The notes beneath the pieces were generated by a model. That model searched no databases. It was not told the DNA's origin and saw only the letters and a program-made list of their open reading frames with translations. Shown one piece after another: positions 12,417 through 20,697 of a stretch of 22,721 nucleotides of DNA. The first letter of the stretch is position 1, and each line of letters opens with the position of its first letter. Source of the stretch: JAXMAF01 sp046350555 (GTDB taxonomy: Bacteria; Planctomycetota; Phycisphaerae; Phycisphaerales; SM1A02); NCBI GenBank assembly GCA_046350555.1, contig JAXMAF010000041.1:1-22721 (forward strand). The letters run 5' to 3'. The translations under genes were made by a program, and so were the position numbers.

Positions 12417-13173
12417 CGGCGCCGTTGACCTCGAAGGAATCCGCGACGATGCCGTCGCGCAGGACCACGACCCGCCGGCAGCGCGTCGCGGCCGATGGTT
12501 CGTGCGTGACCATGACGACCGTCAACTGCTCCGTCGCCGCGAGATCGACCAGCGCCGCCCAGAGCAGGTCGCTGCTGGTCGAGTCGAGGTTCCCCGTCGG
12601 CTCGTCGGCGAGCAGCACCGGCGGCGAGAAGAGAAGCGCGCGGGCAATCGCGACGCGCTGCTGCTCGCCGCCGGAGAGCGCGTCCGGGCGGTGGTCGGCG
12701 CGATCGGCGAGCCCCAGCCGCGCCAGGAGCGAGGCGCCGCGATCGCGCAGCTCGCGCCGCGCCATGCCGTCGAGCACGCCCGGAAGCACGACGTTCTCCA
12801 TCGCCGTGAGCGTTGGCAGGAGGTTGAACTGCTGGAAGACGATGCCGATGCGCCGCCGCCGATAGCGCACGAGTCCCGACTCGCGCAGCGCGTCGACGCG
12901 CTCGCCCGCGACATGCACCTCGCCCGCGTCGGGTCGATCGAGTCCGCCGAGCAGGTGCAGGAGCGTGCTCTTGCCGCTTCCCGAGCGGCCCATGATCGCG
13001 TGGAATCCGGGCTCGTCGATGGTCAGGTCGATGCCGCGCAGCGCCTCGACGCGCCGGCCACCGAGGAGGTAGCTCTTCCGCACGCCCCGCAGCTCGACGA
13101 TGGGGGCGCCCGGCGCAGCCGGCGCGTCGATCGTGGGGGAGGATTGATCGGCGCGTGGCTTCAATGGATGCAC
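12364..13173 (-). CDS. ABC transporter ATP-binding protein (LolD/MacB-like)
   Basis: A 269-residue ATPase of the LolD/MacB/FtsE group. It shows Walker A GRSGSGKS (62-69), the Q-loop in VFQQFNLLPTLTAMENV (Q114/Q115), signature LSGGEQQRVAIARAL (166-180), Walker B VLLADEPTGNLDS (E191) and H-loop H224. The 'FQQFNLLPTLTAMENV' and 'DEPTGNLDS' wording is typical of this export-type subfamily. The start is a GTG at 13173. The first ~24 residues are Pro/Ala-rich and unlike the family, so a later start is possible. The C-terminal ~20 codons overlap the permease gene start, implying translational coupling. It powers the adjacent 10-TM permease at the inner membrane. The 112 bp to the gcvH stop show no clear signal. 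Confidence 0.93.
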   Translation of the reverse strand: MHPLKPRADQSSPTIDAPAAPGAPIVELRGVRKSYLLGGRRVEALRGIDLTIDEPGFHAIMGRSGSGKSTLLHLLGGLDRPDAGEVHVAGERVDALRESGLVRYRRRRIGIVFQQFNLLPTLTAMENVVLPGVLDGMARRELRDRGASLLARLGLADRADHRPDALSGGEQQRVAIARALLFSPPVLLADEPTGNLDSTSSDLLWAALVDLAATEQLTVVMVTHEPSAATRCRRVVVLRDGIVADSFEVNGADAGDLAHRAERSFGTAR

Positions 13174-13285
13174 GCGGGCAGTTCCGGTCCCTGCGCGATC
13201 ATCGAGGCGAAGGTCGCGCCGGCGACCGTTCGTCCGATGGGGCGAGGGAACTGGGCGCTCTTCGTCGGCAACGTTGGCGCGCGAT

Positions 13286-13669
13286 TCACGCCACGGGGTG
13301 CTTCGAGTCGTAGGTCGCCGAGTCCATGAGCCCCTTGAGCGGCGCGAGATCGGTGGATCGCACCTTCACGAGCCAGCCCTTGCCGAATGGATCGGAGTTG
13401 AGCAGCGCTGGATCCTTGGAGACGGCCGGATTGACTTCGACGATCTCGCCGCCGATGGCCGAGTAGACGTCGCTGGTCGTCTTCACCGACTCGACCTCGC
13501 CGATCGAACCGCCGGCCGCGAGCTTCGTTCCCTTCGGCTTGAGCTCCACGTAGGTGATGTCGGTCAGCTCGTCCGCGGCAAACTGCGTGATGCCGATCGT
13601 GACGATGTCGGCGTCGGACTTGAACCACTCGTGCGACGAGGAAAAGCGGCGATCGCTGGGGCTGGGCAT
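13286..13669 (-). CDS. gcvH: Glycine cleavage system H protein
   Basis: A 127-residue lipoyl-carrier protein of the glycine cleavage complex, shuttling the aminomethyl group between P, T and L proteins in the cytosol. The lipoylation site is ESVKTTSDVYSAI with K63. SSHEWFK near the N-terminus and the central AADELTDITYVELP-like segment (here VELKPKG) are family marks. The length is typical. I chose the ATG at 13669 because the match to GcvH begins about seven residues later; the frame is open upstream to 13807 without similarity. No strong ribosome-binding site is seen. No gcvT, gcvP or lipoylation gene is in the window, so it is a stand-alone gcvH here; its partners may lie elsewhere, or the protein may serve as a lipoate carrier. 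Confidence 0.95.
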   Translation of the reverse strand: MPSPSDRRFSSSHEWFKSDADIVTIGITQFAADELTDITYVELKPKGTKLAAGGSIGEVESVKTTSDVYSAIGGEIVEVNPAVSKDPALLNSDPFGKGWLVKVRSTDLAPLKGLMDSATYDSKHPVA

Positions 13670-14034
13670 TGGGGAGCGCTTGGGCGGGGATGCGAATGGA
13701 GAGAGGTCGAAACGGCCCAGCATCGTACCGATCCGGTCGCGGGAACGGTTCGCGCTGCGGCGGACCCTGGGATCCGTCCGGCGCGGCGGCGCATTCCGTG
13801 CCATCAACCGCGACGACGCAGCCTCTCCGCGCTCGCTGGTGGCCGTCCGGACGGCCCGTCAAGCCGGCTCCAAGGCGGGCGCCACCGGCCACGCCGGGCA
13901 ATCCACCGGAGTCGTCAGGGAGCCCCGACGCCAAGGCACAGCCGATCGGTGACGATAACCATCTCGGCCCCCATTGCTTGTGGTGGAAACGTGAATGTCA
14001 GGCGTGAATTTGGGTAAGAATGACGTGACGACTC

Positions 14035-14062
14035 TTGCTGCCCGATACGCAACCGCTAAGAT
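14035..14062 (+). promoter_or_regulatory. Sigma-70-like promoter for the candidate small RNA
   Basis: TTGCTG (14035-14040) and TAAGAT (14057-14062) are separated by 16 bp and resemble -35 and -10 elements (consensus TTGACA/TATAAT, 17 bp). They lie in the AT-richer part of the intergenic region. Transcription would start near 14069 and meet the terminator at 14127. It is a motif-level call only, as the organism's sigma factor preference is unknown. Confidence 0.4.
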
Positions 14063-14068
14063 GTCTCC

Positions 14069-14160
14069 AACGCAGGGTCAGGAAGGCGCTGAACCCGGCC
14101 TCCTACACGGATCTTTCTCCCCTCCGGAAACCGTCGGCCTTCGAGGTCGGCGGTTTCTCT
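14069..14160 (+). ncRNA. Candidate ~90-nt small RNA (or attenuated leader)
   Basis: Between the promoter-like site and the terminator lie about 90 nt with no start codon or open frame of note. The first part can fold: GGGTCAG and CTGAACCC pair with one bulge around a GAAGGCG loop (about 14075-14096). A pyrimidine-rich single-stranded stretch (ATCTTTCTCCCCTCC) precedes the terminator stem. The order promoter, hairpin, pyrimidine linker, terminator is what a bacterial small RNA gene looks like. It does not match 6S RNA, tmRNA, RNase P or SRP RNA (no GGAA-tetraloop domain of the SRP kind). It could also be an attenuated leader of the gene at 14299. Confidence 0.35.
14127..14160 (+). terminator. 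Intrinsic terminator hairpin
   Basis: GAAACCG at 14127 pairs with CGGTTTC ending at 14157. The inner seven positions (TCGGCCT with AGGTCGG) pair with two G-T wobbles around a three-base loop, giving a 14-bp stem. It is followed by a short T-containing tail (TCTCTTG). Only the plus-strand direction has pyrimidines after the stem. No annotated plus-strand gene precedes it, so it must end a non-coding transcript or attenuate the downstream operon. Confidence 0.7.
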
Positions 14161-14298
14161 TGCCGCGCCCATTCGGATGGGGATGGCAGGCTCGCGCGCT
14201 TGGCTGCGCCGTGACGCACCACCTGCGCGGCAGTTCCGTGCGCGCTCGGCGGGATCGAATCCCCGAACGCGGTACTATGCGGATCGAGAATCGCAAAC

Positions 14299-15219
14299 AT
14301 GCTGCTCACCCTCGCCGTCAGCTCGCTCCGCGCGCTCGTGCAGGGCGCGTCGAACGGCGACGCGCTTCGGCTCAAGCCGCTTGAAATCCCGGCGTTCGCA
14401 CGGGAGACGCTCGGGCTGCACGCGCTCAACGTTCCGGCGTGGATGCTTCGCGGCTGGACGATGGCCGACCTCGACCGGCTTCGCGATGTCGCCGACAAGG
14501 CCGGCTGCCCATGCCTGCTGCTGGTCGATGACGAGCCGCTCGAGCTCGGCGCGAGCGGCGCGACGGCGCGCGACGCGGCGCTCGACCGGTTCCAGCGTCT
14601 CGCCGCCGCGGCCCATCGGCTCGGCTGCAACGCGCTGGCGATGGCCGTGAAGGGCGGCACCGGCGCGAAGGGTGCTGGCGAGGAGGCCTTCGAACGAACC
14701 GTGACGGCCCTCAAGGCGGCGATCGGGCGCGTCGACCGGCTCGAGCTCAACGTCCTGCTGCGTCCCGGTCCCGGGCTGGGCGAGGACCCGGCGCGCCTGA
14801 CGGAACTCATCAAGCGCGTCGGCGGCTTTCGGATCGGATCCTTGCCCGACTTCGGTCACGCGGGGCGCAGCGGGCAGCCGGAACTGACGCTCCGCAAGCT
14901 TGCGCCGTACGCCGGCGCGATCCACGCGACGATCGAGGGATTCGACGCCAGCGGCCAGCACACCGGCTGCGACCTCGCCGCGTGCGTGCACGCCATCCGC
15001 AGCGTCGGCTACCAGAACACGCTTGCGATCGAGTACGTCGGCAAGGGCGATCCGGTCGCGGATGTGCTCAGGGCGAAGGAGATCCTCGTCGGGATCATCC
15101 GCGGCGACAGCGCCGGCGAGGAGGTCGAGGTCGACGACGCGGCCGTGCTCGCCATCGAAGGCGACGATGCCGCCGCGGCGACCGGCGACGAGGCCGCGGG
15201 CGAGGAGCGGGAGACGTGA
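14299..15219 (+). CDS. Xylose-isomerase-like TIM-barrel protein (sugar phosphate isomerase/epimerase family)
   Basis: A 306-residue protein with the AP endonuclease 2 / xylose-isomerase-like TIM-barrel pattern. These enzymes use a divalent metal to isomerise or epimerise sugars and similar substrates, but many members are uncharacterised. Likely metal ligands follow the family order: E149 (RLELNV), D184 with H187 (SLPDFGHAG), H209 (AGAIHATIEGFD) and E245 (LAIEYVGKGD). The N-terminal strand is less typical. The last ~38 residues are acidic and Ala/Glu-rich (EEVEVDDAAVLAIEGDD) and look disordered. The ATG at 14299 lacks an obvious ribosome-binding site. The stop codon overlaps the GTG start of cmk (GTGA), so it is likely translated with cmk and plsC. 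No specific substrate can be given. Confidence 0.78.
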   Translation: MLLTLAVSSLRALVQGASNGDALRLKPLEIPAFARETLGLHALNVPAWMLRGWTMADLDRLRDVADKAGCPCLLLVDDEPLELGASGATARDAALDRFQRLAAAAHRLGCNALAMAVKGGTGAKGAGEEAFERTVTALKAAIGRVDRLELNVLLRPGPGLGEDPARLTELIKRVGGFRIGSLPDFGHAGRSGQPELTLRKLAPYAGAIHATIEGFDASGQHTGCDLAACVHAIRSVGYQNTLAIEYVGKGDPVADVLRAKEILVGIIRGDSAGEEVEVDDAAVLAIEGDDAAAATGDEAAGEERET

Positions 15220-16061
15220 CGCCCCCGACGCACGCCGACGCGCGCTCCGACGACGGCGCCCTGCGCCAGGACGGCGTCGGGATGCCGCCATCGAACCCGA
15301 AGCGCAGCGCGCCGCGTCCCGTGGTGATCACGATCGACGGCCCGGCCGGAACGGGCAAGTCGTCGGTCGCGGGAAGGCTGGCGCAGCGCCTTGGGCTGGA
15401 ATTCCTCGACACCGGCGCGATGTACCGCGCCGCGGCGCTGCTGGCGATCGAGCGCGGCATCGCGCCGAGCGACGGGGCGGCCATCGCCGCGGCCGTGATC
15501 GCGGCGCGGCTTCGCTTCGTGTGGGGCCTTCCGCGGCCGGCGCTCGTGATCGAAGGGACGGGCGCGCTGGCTGGCGTCGACCGCGACATCAGCGAACGGA
15601 TCCGCGACCTCGACGTGAGCGCCGTGGTCTCGGTCGTCGCGAGCTGCGCCGAGGTGCGGGCGGTCATGGTGGCCGAGCAGCGCCGCATCGCCGCCGAGCA
15701 CCCGCGCCTCGTGACCGAGGGGCGCGACCAGGGCTCCGTCGTCTTTCCCGACGCGGCGGTCCGCTTCTTCCTCGACGCGGATCCGACCGTGCGCGCGGCG
15801 CGCCGCTTGGCGCAGATCGAGGCGACCGGCAAGCGCGTCGAGGCGGAGGCCGTGATCGACGACATCGCCCGCCGCGACCGGCTTGACGCATCGCGCGCCG
15901 AGGGACCGCTTGTCCGTCCCGTCGGCGCCATCGAGGTGGACACCACGGCGCTGTCGCTGGAGGAGGTCGTGGAGCGACTCGAATCGATCGTGCGCGAACG
16001 GCTTCCGGCGGGAGCGCTCGGTCCGGGCCTCGTGTCGATGGGGACGGACGTCGCGCGATGA
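15216..16061 (+). CDS. cmk: Cytidylate kinase
   Basis: Cytidylate kinase phosphorylates CMP and dCMP with ATP in pyrimidine nucleotide supply (cytosol). Visible family marks are VVITIDGPAGTGKSSVAG (P-loop), FLDTGAMYRAAAL, the NMP-binding segment VTEGRDQGSVVFPDA (usually GRDIGTVVFPDA) and the lid RRDRLDASRAEGPLVRP followed by GAIEVDTT. I chose the GTG at 15216 (281 residues) because GAGGAG lies eight bases upstream and the start overlaps the preceding stop codon. The ATG at 15282 (259 residues) agrees better with the family N-terminus, so the first 22 residues are doubtful. The stop overlaps the plsC start in ATGA. A cmk-plsC pair is common in bacteria. Confidence 0.92.
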   Translation: MTPPTHADARSDDGALRQDGVGMPPSNPKRSAPRPVVITIDGPAGTGKSSVAGRLAQRLGLEFLDTGAMYRAAALLAIERGIAPSDGAAIAAAVIAARLRFVWGLPRPALVIEGTGALAGVDRDISERIRDLDVSAVVSVVASCAEVRAVMVAEQRRIAAEHPRLVTEGRDQGSVVFPDAAVRFFLDADPTVRAARRLAQIEATGKRVEAEAVIDDIARRDRLDASRAEGPLVRPVGAIEVDTTALSLEEVVERLESIVRERLPAGALGPGLVSMGTDVAR

Positions 16062-16774
16062 GCCGAGTGTTCGAATTTGCGCGGCGCGTGCCGGGGCGCA
16101 GCGGGCTTCAGATTCTCTGGTTCGACCTCGGACGCTTCCTCTGCGAGCTGTACGTGCGCCTCTTCCATCGCCTCTTCGTGCTCGGGCGCGAGCACGTGCC
16201 GCGCGAGGGGCCGGCCATCTTCGTCTCGAACCACCAGTCGTTCCTCGATCCCATGATCAACGGCGCGGCGGTCGCGGACCGGCAGCTCACGCCGATTGCG
16301 CGCGAATCGCTCTTCCGCTTCAGGCCGTTCGGCTGGCTGATCCGTTCGTATGGCGCGATTCCGATCAGGGACGACAGCGGCGACGCCGGCGCGATGCGCG
16401 CCGCGCTCTCCGAGCTGGCTGCGGGGCGATGCGTCCTCATCTACCCCGAGGGATCGCGGAGCCCCGATGGATCGATCGGCGCCTTCAAGCGCGGCGTCGG
16501 CCTGCTCATCCGCCGCGCGAAGGTCGCGGTGGTGCCCATGGCGCTCGACGGCGCAAGCGATGTCTGGCCGCCCGGCCGCCGCCTGCCGCGCCTCGGCGGG
16601 CGCGTCGCCGTCAAGGTGGGCCCGCCGATCGCCCCCGACGACCTCCTGCGCGACGGGCCGGACGCGGCCCTCGATCGCCTTCGGGGAGAGATCGGCGCCC
16701 TGCGCAACGAGCTGCGCGCCGAGATGCTCCGCCGCAGCGGTGGAAGGTGGCCGAGGGCCGGCGGCGCGATGTAG
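16058..16774 (+). CDS. plsC: 1-acyl-sn-glycerol-3-phosphate acyltransferase (PlsC family)
   Basis: A 238-residue lysophosphatidic acid acyltransferase that makes phosphatidic acid at the inner membrane. Acyltransferase block I is NHQSFLD (H59 and D64, catalytic dyad). Block II is carried by LFRFRPFGWLIRSYGAIPIRD, block III by YPEGSRSPDG and block IV by VVPMALDG. The N-terminal segment with LQILWFDLGRFLCELYVRLF is amphipathic to hydrophobic and may anchor the protein in the membrane. The ATG overlaps the cmk stop by 4 bp, implying translational coupling. The C-terminal ~60 residues are Arg/Ala-rich. A gap of 121 bp with no signal follows. The acyl donor cannot be told from the sequence. Confidence 0.9.
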   Translation: MSRVFEFARRVPGRSGLQILWFDLGRFLCELYVRLFHRLFVLGREHVPREGPAIFVSNHQSFLDPMINGAAVADRQLTPIARESLFRFRPFGWLIRSYGAIPIRDDSGDAGAMRAALSELAAGRCVLIYPEGSRSPDGSIGAFKRGVGLLIRRAKVAVVPMALDGASDVWPPGRRLPRLGGRVAVKVGPPIAPDDLLRDGPDAALDRLRGEIGALRNELRAEMLRRSGGRWPRAGGAM

Positions 16775-16895
16775 ACTCGTCGCCTCGGGAGTTCGCCAGC
16801 GCACGGTGCCAACGTCCGGGCAGTGCCGGTGCAGGCGCCGGCTTCGCCACCTCGGGCCGCCCGCGCCGCGGGCGTCTTCCACGGAGACCGCGTCC

Positions 16896-17282
16896 ATGCC
16901 TCGTGTCATTCACTTCGAGATCCACGCCGAGAACCCCGAACGCGCGATCTCGTTCTACGAGCGCCTCTTCGGCTGGACCTTCCACAGGTGGGACGGTCCG
17001 ATGGAGTACTGGACGCTGACGACCGGCGATCCGAAGTCGCGCGGGATCGATGGCGGTCTCGTCCGCCGTCGCGGTCCGGCGCCCGTCGAAGGGCAGGCCG
17101 TCAACTCGTATGTCTGCACGATCGACGTCGCCGACGTCGATGCGATCGTGTCGAACGTGACCATGCACGGCGGTGCCGTGGCCCTGCCGAAGATGCAGAT
17201 TCCGGGCGTTGGCTGGCTCGCCTACATCAAGGACACCGAGGGGAACATCGTCGGCGTGATGCAGTCGGAGCGCGCCGGGTAG
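16896..17282 (+). CDS. VOC-superfamily protein (glyoxalase/bleomycin-resistance fold)
   Basis: A 128-residue vicinal-oxygen-chelate protein. RVIHFEIHAENPERAISFYERLFGWTF opens the domain, followed by MEYWTLTTGD, IDGGLVRRRG, CTIDVADVDAIVSNV and the closing YIKDTEGNIVGVMQ. The layout (two beta-alpha-beta-beta-beta modules, H6 and H10 near the N-terminus, a C-terminal DTEGNIVG) is that of small stand-alone VOC proteins. Many of these are annotated as glyoxalase-like but have unknown substrates. The ATG at 16896 has GGAG nine bases upstream. Repeat copy C starts 28 bp after its stop. It lies 121 bp after plsC, so it may be read from the same transcript or its own promoter. Confidence 0.85.
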   Translation: MPRVIHFEIHAENPERAISFYERLFGWTFHRWDGPMEYWTLTTGDPKSRGIDGGLVRRRGPAPVEGQAVNSYVCTIDVADVDAIVSNVTMHGGAVALPKMQIPGVGWLAYIKDTEGNIVGVMQSERAG

Positions 17283-17310
17283 CCTCGGTTGCCTGGCGTA
17301 TCACGCCTCA

Positions 17311-17419
17311 TACGGATTCCAGTCGACCTCCATGCGTTCATGCGTTCGACCCCTTGCCCACAGCGGCGTCTCAGGGCGGAATTGGGTTGGGTGCGGCGCG
17401 AGAGTCCACTGGGACGCGT
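17311..17419 (+). repeat. Dispersed intergenic repeat, copy C
   Basis: Third copy, on the plus strand, 28 bp after the VOC stop codon and ending two bases before the ATPase stop codon. Left end GGATTCCAGTCGAC (17314-17327) and right end GTCCACTGGGACGC (17404-17417) form an imperfect inverted repeat, 10 of 14 matching. It carries an 8-bp tandem duplication (ATGCGTTC twice, 17332-17347) and lacks two bases in the CCCC-GCCC stretch relative to copies A and B. The copy therefore fills almost the whole gap between two convergent genes. Confidence 0.85.
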
Positions 17420-17420
17420 G

Positions 17421-19402
17421 TTACGCCGCCGCGACCTTCTGCGCCTGCCGCACCGGCTTCACGATGCGCTCGGCCTCGGCGCGGCGGCGGACCTCCTCGC
17501 TCTCGGCGAAGTCCTCGCCGAAGCGGACGAGTCGCAGCGAGTTGGCGATCACGATGACGTAGCCGAGGCGAGGAACGCGATCCAGAGCGAGATGCGGCCG
17601 GTCGCGGCGAGCGCGAGGCCGACGACGGCGAGGACGAGCGATGCGATGTTCTGGCCGATGATCACGCGTCCGTTCGCGCGCGATCTCGACGAGGAACGGG
17701 ATGTGCCGCAGGTCGTTCATGGCGCCGCGACGCTCGCGGAGTTGGTCGCGATGTCGCTTCCGCTGAGGCCCATCGCCACACCGACGTCGGCCGTCGATCG
17801 GGCCGTCGTTGATGCCGTCGCCCACCACGAGCGTGCGGTGTCCGCGCGAGATGAGGTACTTGGTTTCCTCGTGCTTCTTCCTCGGGGCAGGCACTCCGCC
17901 TCGATCGCGCCGACGCCGACCGCCTCGGCGCTTGGCGACCGCGAGCCGGTCGCCGGTGAAGATGCACACTCGCGCATCGCCGAGCCGTGCAGCTTGCTGA
18001 CGACTCGTGAGCGTTGCGCGCAAGCTTTCGTCCTCGAGGCCGACTTGCCGAGGTAGGGCCTGCCCCTGCATCACGTGGACGCCGGACATGCCCTCGATCT
18101 TCTCCTCGACCCTCCCCGCGGACCTGGCCGTGATCGACAGGTTCAAGGCCGAGCAGCCAGCTTGCCCGTCCGACATAGATCTCTCCGTCGGACGCGTGGG
18201 CGACGACGCCGCGGCCGCGTGTTTCCTCGTAGCGATCGATGGCGCGCCCTGATCCGGGCCTTCTCCGCCGTCTCGAGGATCGACTTGGCGAGTGGATGGT
18301 TCGAGTGCTGCTCGCCGTCGGCGGCGGCCTGCAATAGGCGCGCCTCGACGCCATCCGCCGATGCCGTGCGGGCGACCGCGAACTTGCCGGTGGTCAGCGT
18401 GCCGGTCTTGTCCAGCACGACGGTGTCGACCGTGCGGCCGCCTCGAGCGTCCGCGTCTTGTTGATCATGATGCCCGGTCAGCCGCCGCGCGAACGCGGCG
18501 ACCATTGCGGTCGGATGATGTATAGCGCCCGGGCAGGTGACGACCAGCACCAGGATCGCCGCACCGCGGCCTGTCGGCCGCGGATCGGGCGCTCTTGCTG
18601 GTGAAGAACCAGACGAGCCCCGCGACCATGAGCACCACCGGGACGTGTACGTCGCGGTTTTCGCTCGATCAGTTCCCCGCGCTCGCTGCGGCTCGTCTCC
18701 GCTCGCGGATGAGCGCCTCGATCTTTCCGATGGTCGTCGCGGAGGCGACCGCGGTGACCTCCACGTCGCTTGCCCGGTCAGGGTTCGTGGTGCCGGCGAA
18801 GACGTTGGTGCCCGGCTGTGCCTCGATCGGCACGGCCTCGCCGGTCAGCGACGGCCTGGTTGATGCTCGAGGTTCAGCGCGCGACGCGCCCATCGATGGG
18901 CAGGCTCGCCCGGTCGAACGCGCACGGTCATTCCGGTGCACCGGTCGAGCGACACCTCGCGCTCGCTGCCGTCGGGCTGGAGGATCCGGCCACATCCGGC
19001 GTGAGCTTCGATGGCTCGCGGATGGCCCGCTGCGCCTGTGCGGTGCGGCTCAGGATGAGTTCCGCAAGCCAGTGGAAGAACGCCGTAGAATCCCGCGGCG
19101 AGATAGTTCCCGACCACGATCGCCGCGAGCACCGCGAGCGTCGCCAGCGAATCGCTCGACGACCGGCGAGCACTTCCTTGAACGCATGCGCAGCAGCGGG
19201 ATGACAAGCATGACCGCGCCGAGGGCTGCCGGGATGTTCGCCACCTGATCGGGAAACGCGAGCTTCGCGATCCGTGCGACGAGCAGGAGATCCCGCGCCG
19301 AGGAGCGCGAGGTAGATGTCGCTCGAGCGCTCCGCGCCGGTCACCCGGCTTCGTTCAGCGTGTGATCCTGATCGGCGCGCCGGCAAGGGTGAGTTCGGAC
19401 AT
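17421..19402 (-). pseudogene. P1B-type (heavy-metal) P-type ATPase, many frameshifts
   Basis: A P1B-type cation-transporting ATPase of the inner membrane, readable in pieces over all three frames of the minus strand. From the ATG at 19402 one can follow MSELTLAGAPIRIT, ERSSDIYLALLG, IAKLAFPDQVANIPAALGAV, DSLATLAVLAAIVVGNYLAA and AELILSRTAQ. These lead to the actuator motif SLTGEAVPIEAQPG (about 18845), VTCPGA (18538), VDTVVLDKTGTLTTG (about 18410), the P1B HP motif SNHPLAKSILETAE, FTGDRLAVAK and VVGDGINDGP (about 17820). The last part reads VIVIANSLRLVRFGEDF to the stop at 17421. At least eight frame changes occur in 2 kb, while conserved residues persist on both sides of each. Membrane motif 'CPG' replaces the usual CPC/CPH/SPC, but lies beside an indel and may be an error. 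The metal is unknown. Confidence 0.72.
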
Positions 19403-19691
19403 GGGCGGTGGTTCGTTGCGGGCGGGCGGGGCTGGTGGCCGGGATGGATGCGCGCGGGGAGTCGGCGAGGAGCGCCCCGCCAGAAGGATCCTGGGCGTCG
19501 CGCGGAGGCACCGATCGCGCGCTGTGAAGATCCGCGCCGCGCACCGAGAACGCAGCGTACCGCCACGCCCGACGAAATGCGCCACTTCCATCTACGGCGG
19601 CCGTCGCGACGAAGACCGGCCTGCGGCGGCGCCGGGTCGCGTCGGCGGTGCCGAGGAGATCGCCTGGGCGACCGTGCCGCTACGCTGGGGC

Positions 19692-20663
19692 GTGTCGGGT
19701 CTCACCACCATCGTCGGCGACGGACAGATGGGGCTCAGCGCGTACTCCTCGCCGAACATGGTCGCCCGGTGCGGCTTACCGCCGTCGAGCACATCGACGA
19801 GGCATCGCGCGGCCTCGCCGCGGCTGCCGACGCTCGAGCTCGAGGCCGTGGTCGCCGATGCGCCCGGCGCGCTGGCCGGGGCGGAGACGCTGGTCAACGC
19901 GATCCCGACGCAGGCACATCCGTCCGGTCTACCAGCGCGGGCGCCCTATCTCAAGGCGGGCGTGCATCGTGAGCGTCGCCAAGGAATCGAGGCGCCTGCT
20001 CCTGCGTCCGTCGGAGATCCTCGCCGAGGTTTCGCCGCCGAGCAGCGCCGACGCGATCGTGGCTCTCTCCGGCCCGACGATCGCGGCGGAGCTACGCGGC
20101 GGATGCCGACGATGGTGGCGGCCTGAACGACGAAAGCGCTGCTGCGCAGCACGCCCAGCGGATCTTCAGCGACGCTGGCCGGCGCATCTACACCAACGGC
20201 GACCTGCTCGGCGTCGCCTTCGCCGCCGCGCAAGAACGTCATCGCCCTCGCCGCCGGAATGGTGGACGGGCTCAGCGCCGGCCGCAACGCGAAGAGTGCT
20301 GGGCTGGCCTCGCGGACTTCGCTGGTTTCCCGTTCGTCTTGGCGTTGCGGCCGGGGCGAAGGCCGAGACGTTTTCTGGCATCGCCGGCGTCGGCGATCTG
20401 GCGACGACGTGCTTCTCGCCGAGGACGCAACTGCTGTGCGCGAGCGCCTGGCCGGGGCGACGCTCGAGCACATCCTCGCCACGAGCACGTCGGTCATCGA
20501 GGGCATCGAGACGGCCGGGGTGGCGATCGTCGCGCTGGCGGAGCGCCACGCCGTGGACATGCTGATCGTCCACGCGCCGTCCACGCGATCCTTCGATGGA
20601 CTCGCCCGTCCTGGCGATCGAGGCGCGCTCGGCCGCGAGCCAAGGCCGAGCCGCGTCGGCTGA
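19692..20663 (+). pseudogene. gpsA: Glycerol-3-phosphate dehydrogenase [NAD(P)+], frameshifted
   Basis: GpsA reduces dihydroxyacetone phosphate to glycerol 3-phosphate for phospholipid synthesis in the cytosol. Fragments in several plus-strand frames give the whole family order: LTTIVGDGQMG (coenzyme loop, 19716-19733), SPRLPTLELEAVV, NAIPTQ, IVALSGPTIAAEL and KNVIALAAGMVDGLSAGRNAKSA (about 20229-20296). GIAGVGDLATTCFSP, TLEHILATSTSVIEGIETA and ALAERHAVDM follow. At least six frame changes lie between these. GTG at 19692 is the likely start; the stop position is uncertain (TGA at 20661-20663 or shortly after). It is divergent from the ATPase gene with 289 bp between; that gap has no recognised element. 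Supplying glycerol 3-phosphate complements the plsC step encoded nearby. Indels look like consensus errors rather than decay, since the gene is usually essential. Confidence 0.8.
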
Positions 20664-20697
20664 GCCGCGCGCCAACCGCGCGCACTACGCTCACCTG

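Larger units (their letters stand above)
13670..14298. other. Gene-free 630-bp region between gcvH and the TIM-barrel gene
   Basis: A divergent intergenic region with no open frame resembling a protein family on either strand. From about 13960 the base composition is visibly less GC-rich than the flanking genes, with AT-containing words such as GAATTTGGGTAAGAATGACG. It holds a promoter-like site (14035-14062), a possible short RNA and a strong hairpin terminator (14127-14157). A T-arm-like word GGGATCGAATCCCC at 14252 does not sit in a tRNA fold. Positions 13670-13950 show nothing recognisable. Confidence 0.6.

Noticed and set aside
14069..14160. Bacterial SRP (4.5S) RNA
   Set aside because: Length is similar and GGTCAGGAAGG looks suggestive, but the CCGGAAGG-type tetraloop with its symmetric internal loop is absent and the ends do not pair.
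14245..14270. T-arm-like sequence GGGATCGAATCCCC suggesting a tRNA
   Set aside because: The loop begins ATC instead of TTC, and no anticodon arm, D arm or acceptor stem can be formed with the 70 bases upstream.
17295..17307. GGCGT-ATC-ACGCC hairpin after the VOC gene as a terminator
   Set aside because: Only a 5-bp stem and no T-run; it lies just before repeat copy C and could be chance.
17421..19402. KdpB, potassium-transporting ATPase
   Set aside because: The HP dipeptide motif (SNHPLAKS), the TCP-type membrane motif and the GDGINDGP wording are those of P1B metal pumps, and no kdpA or kdpC is adjacent.
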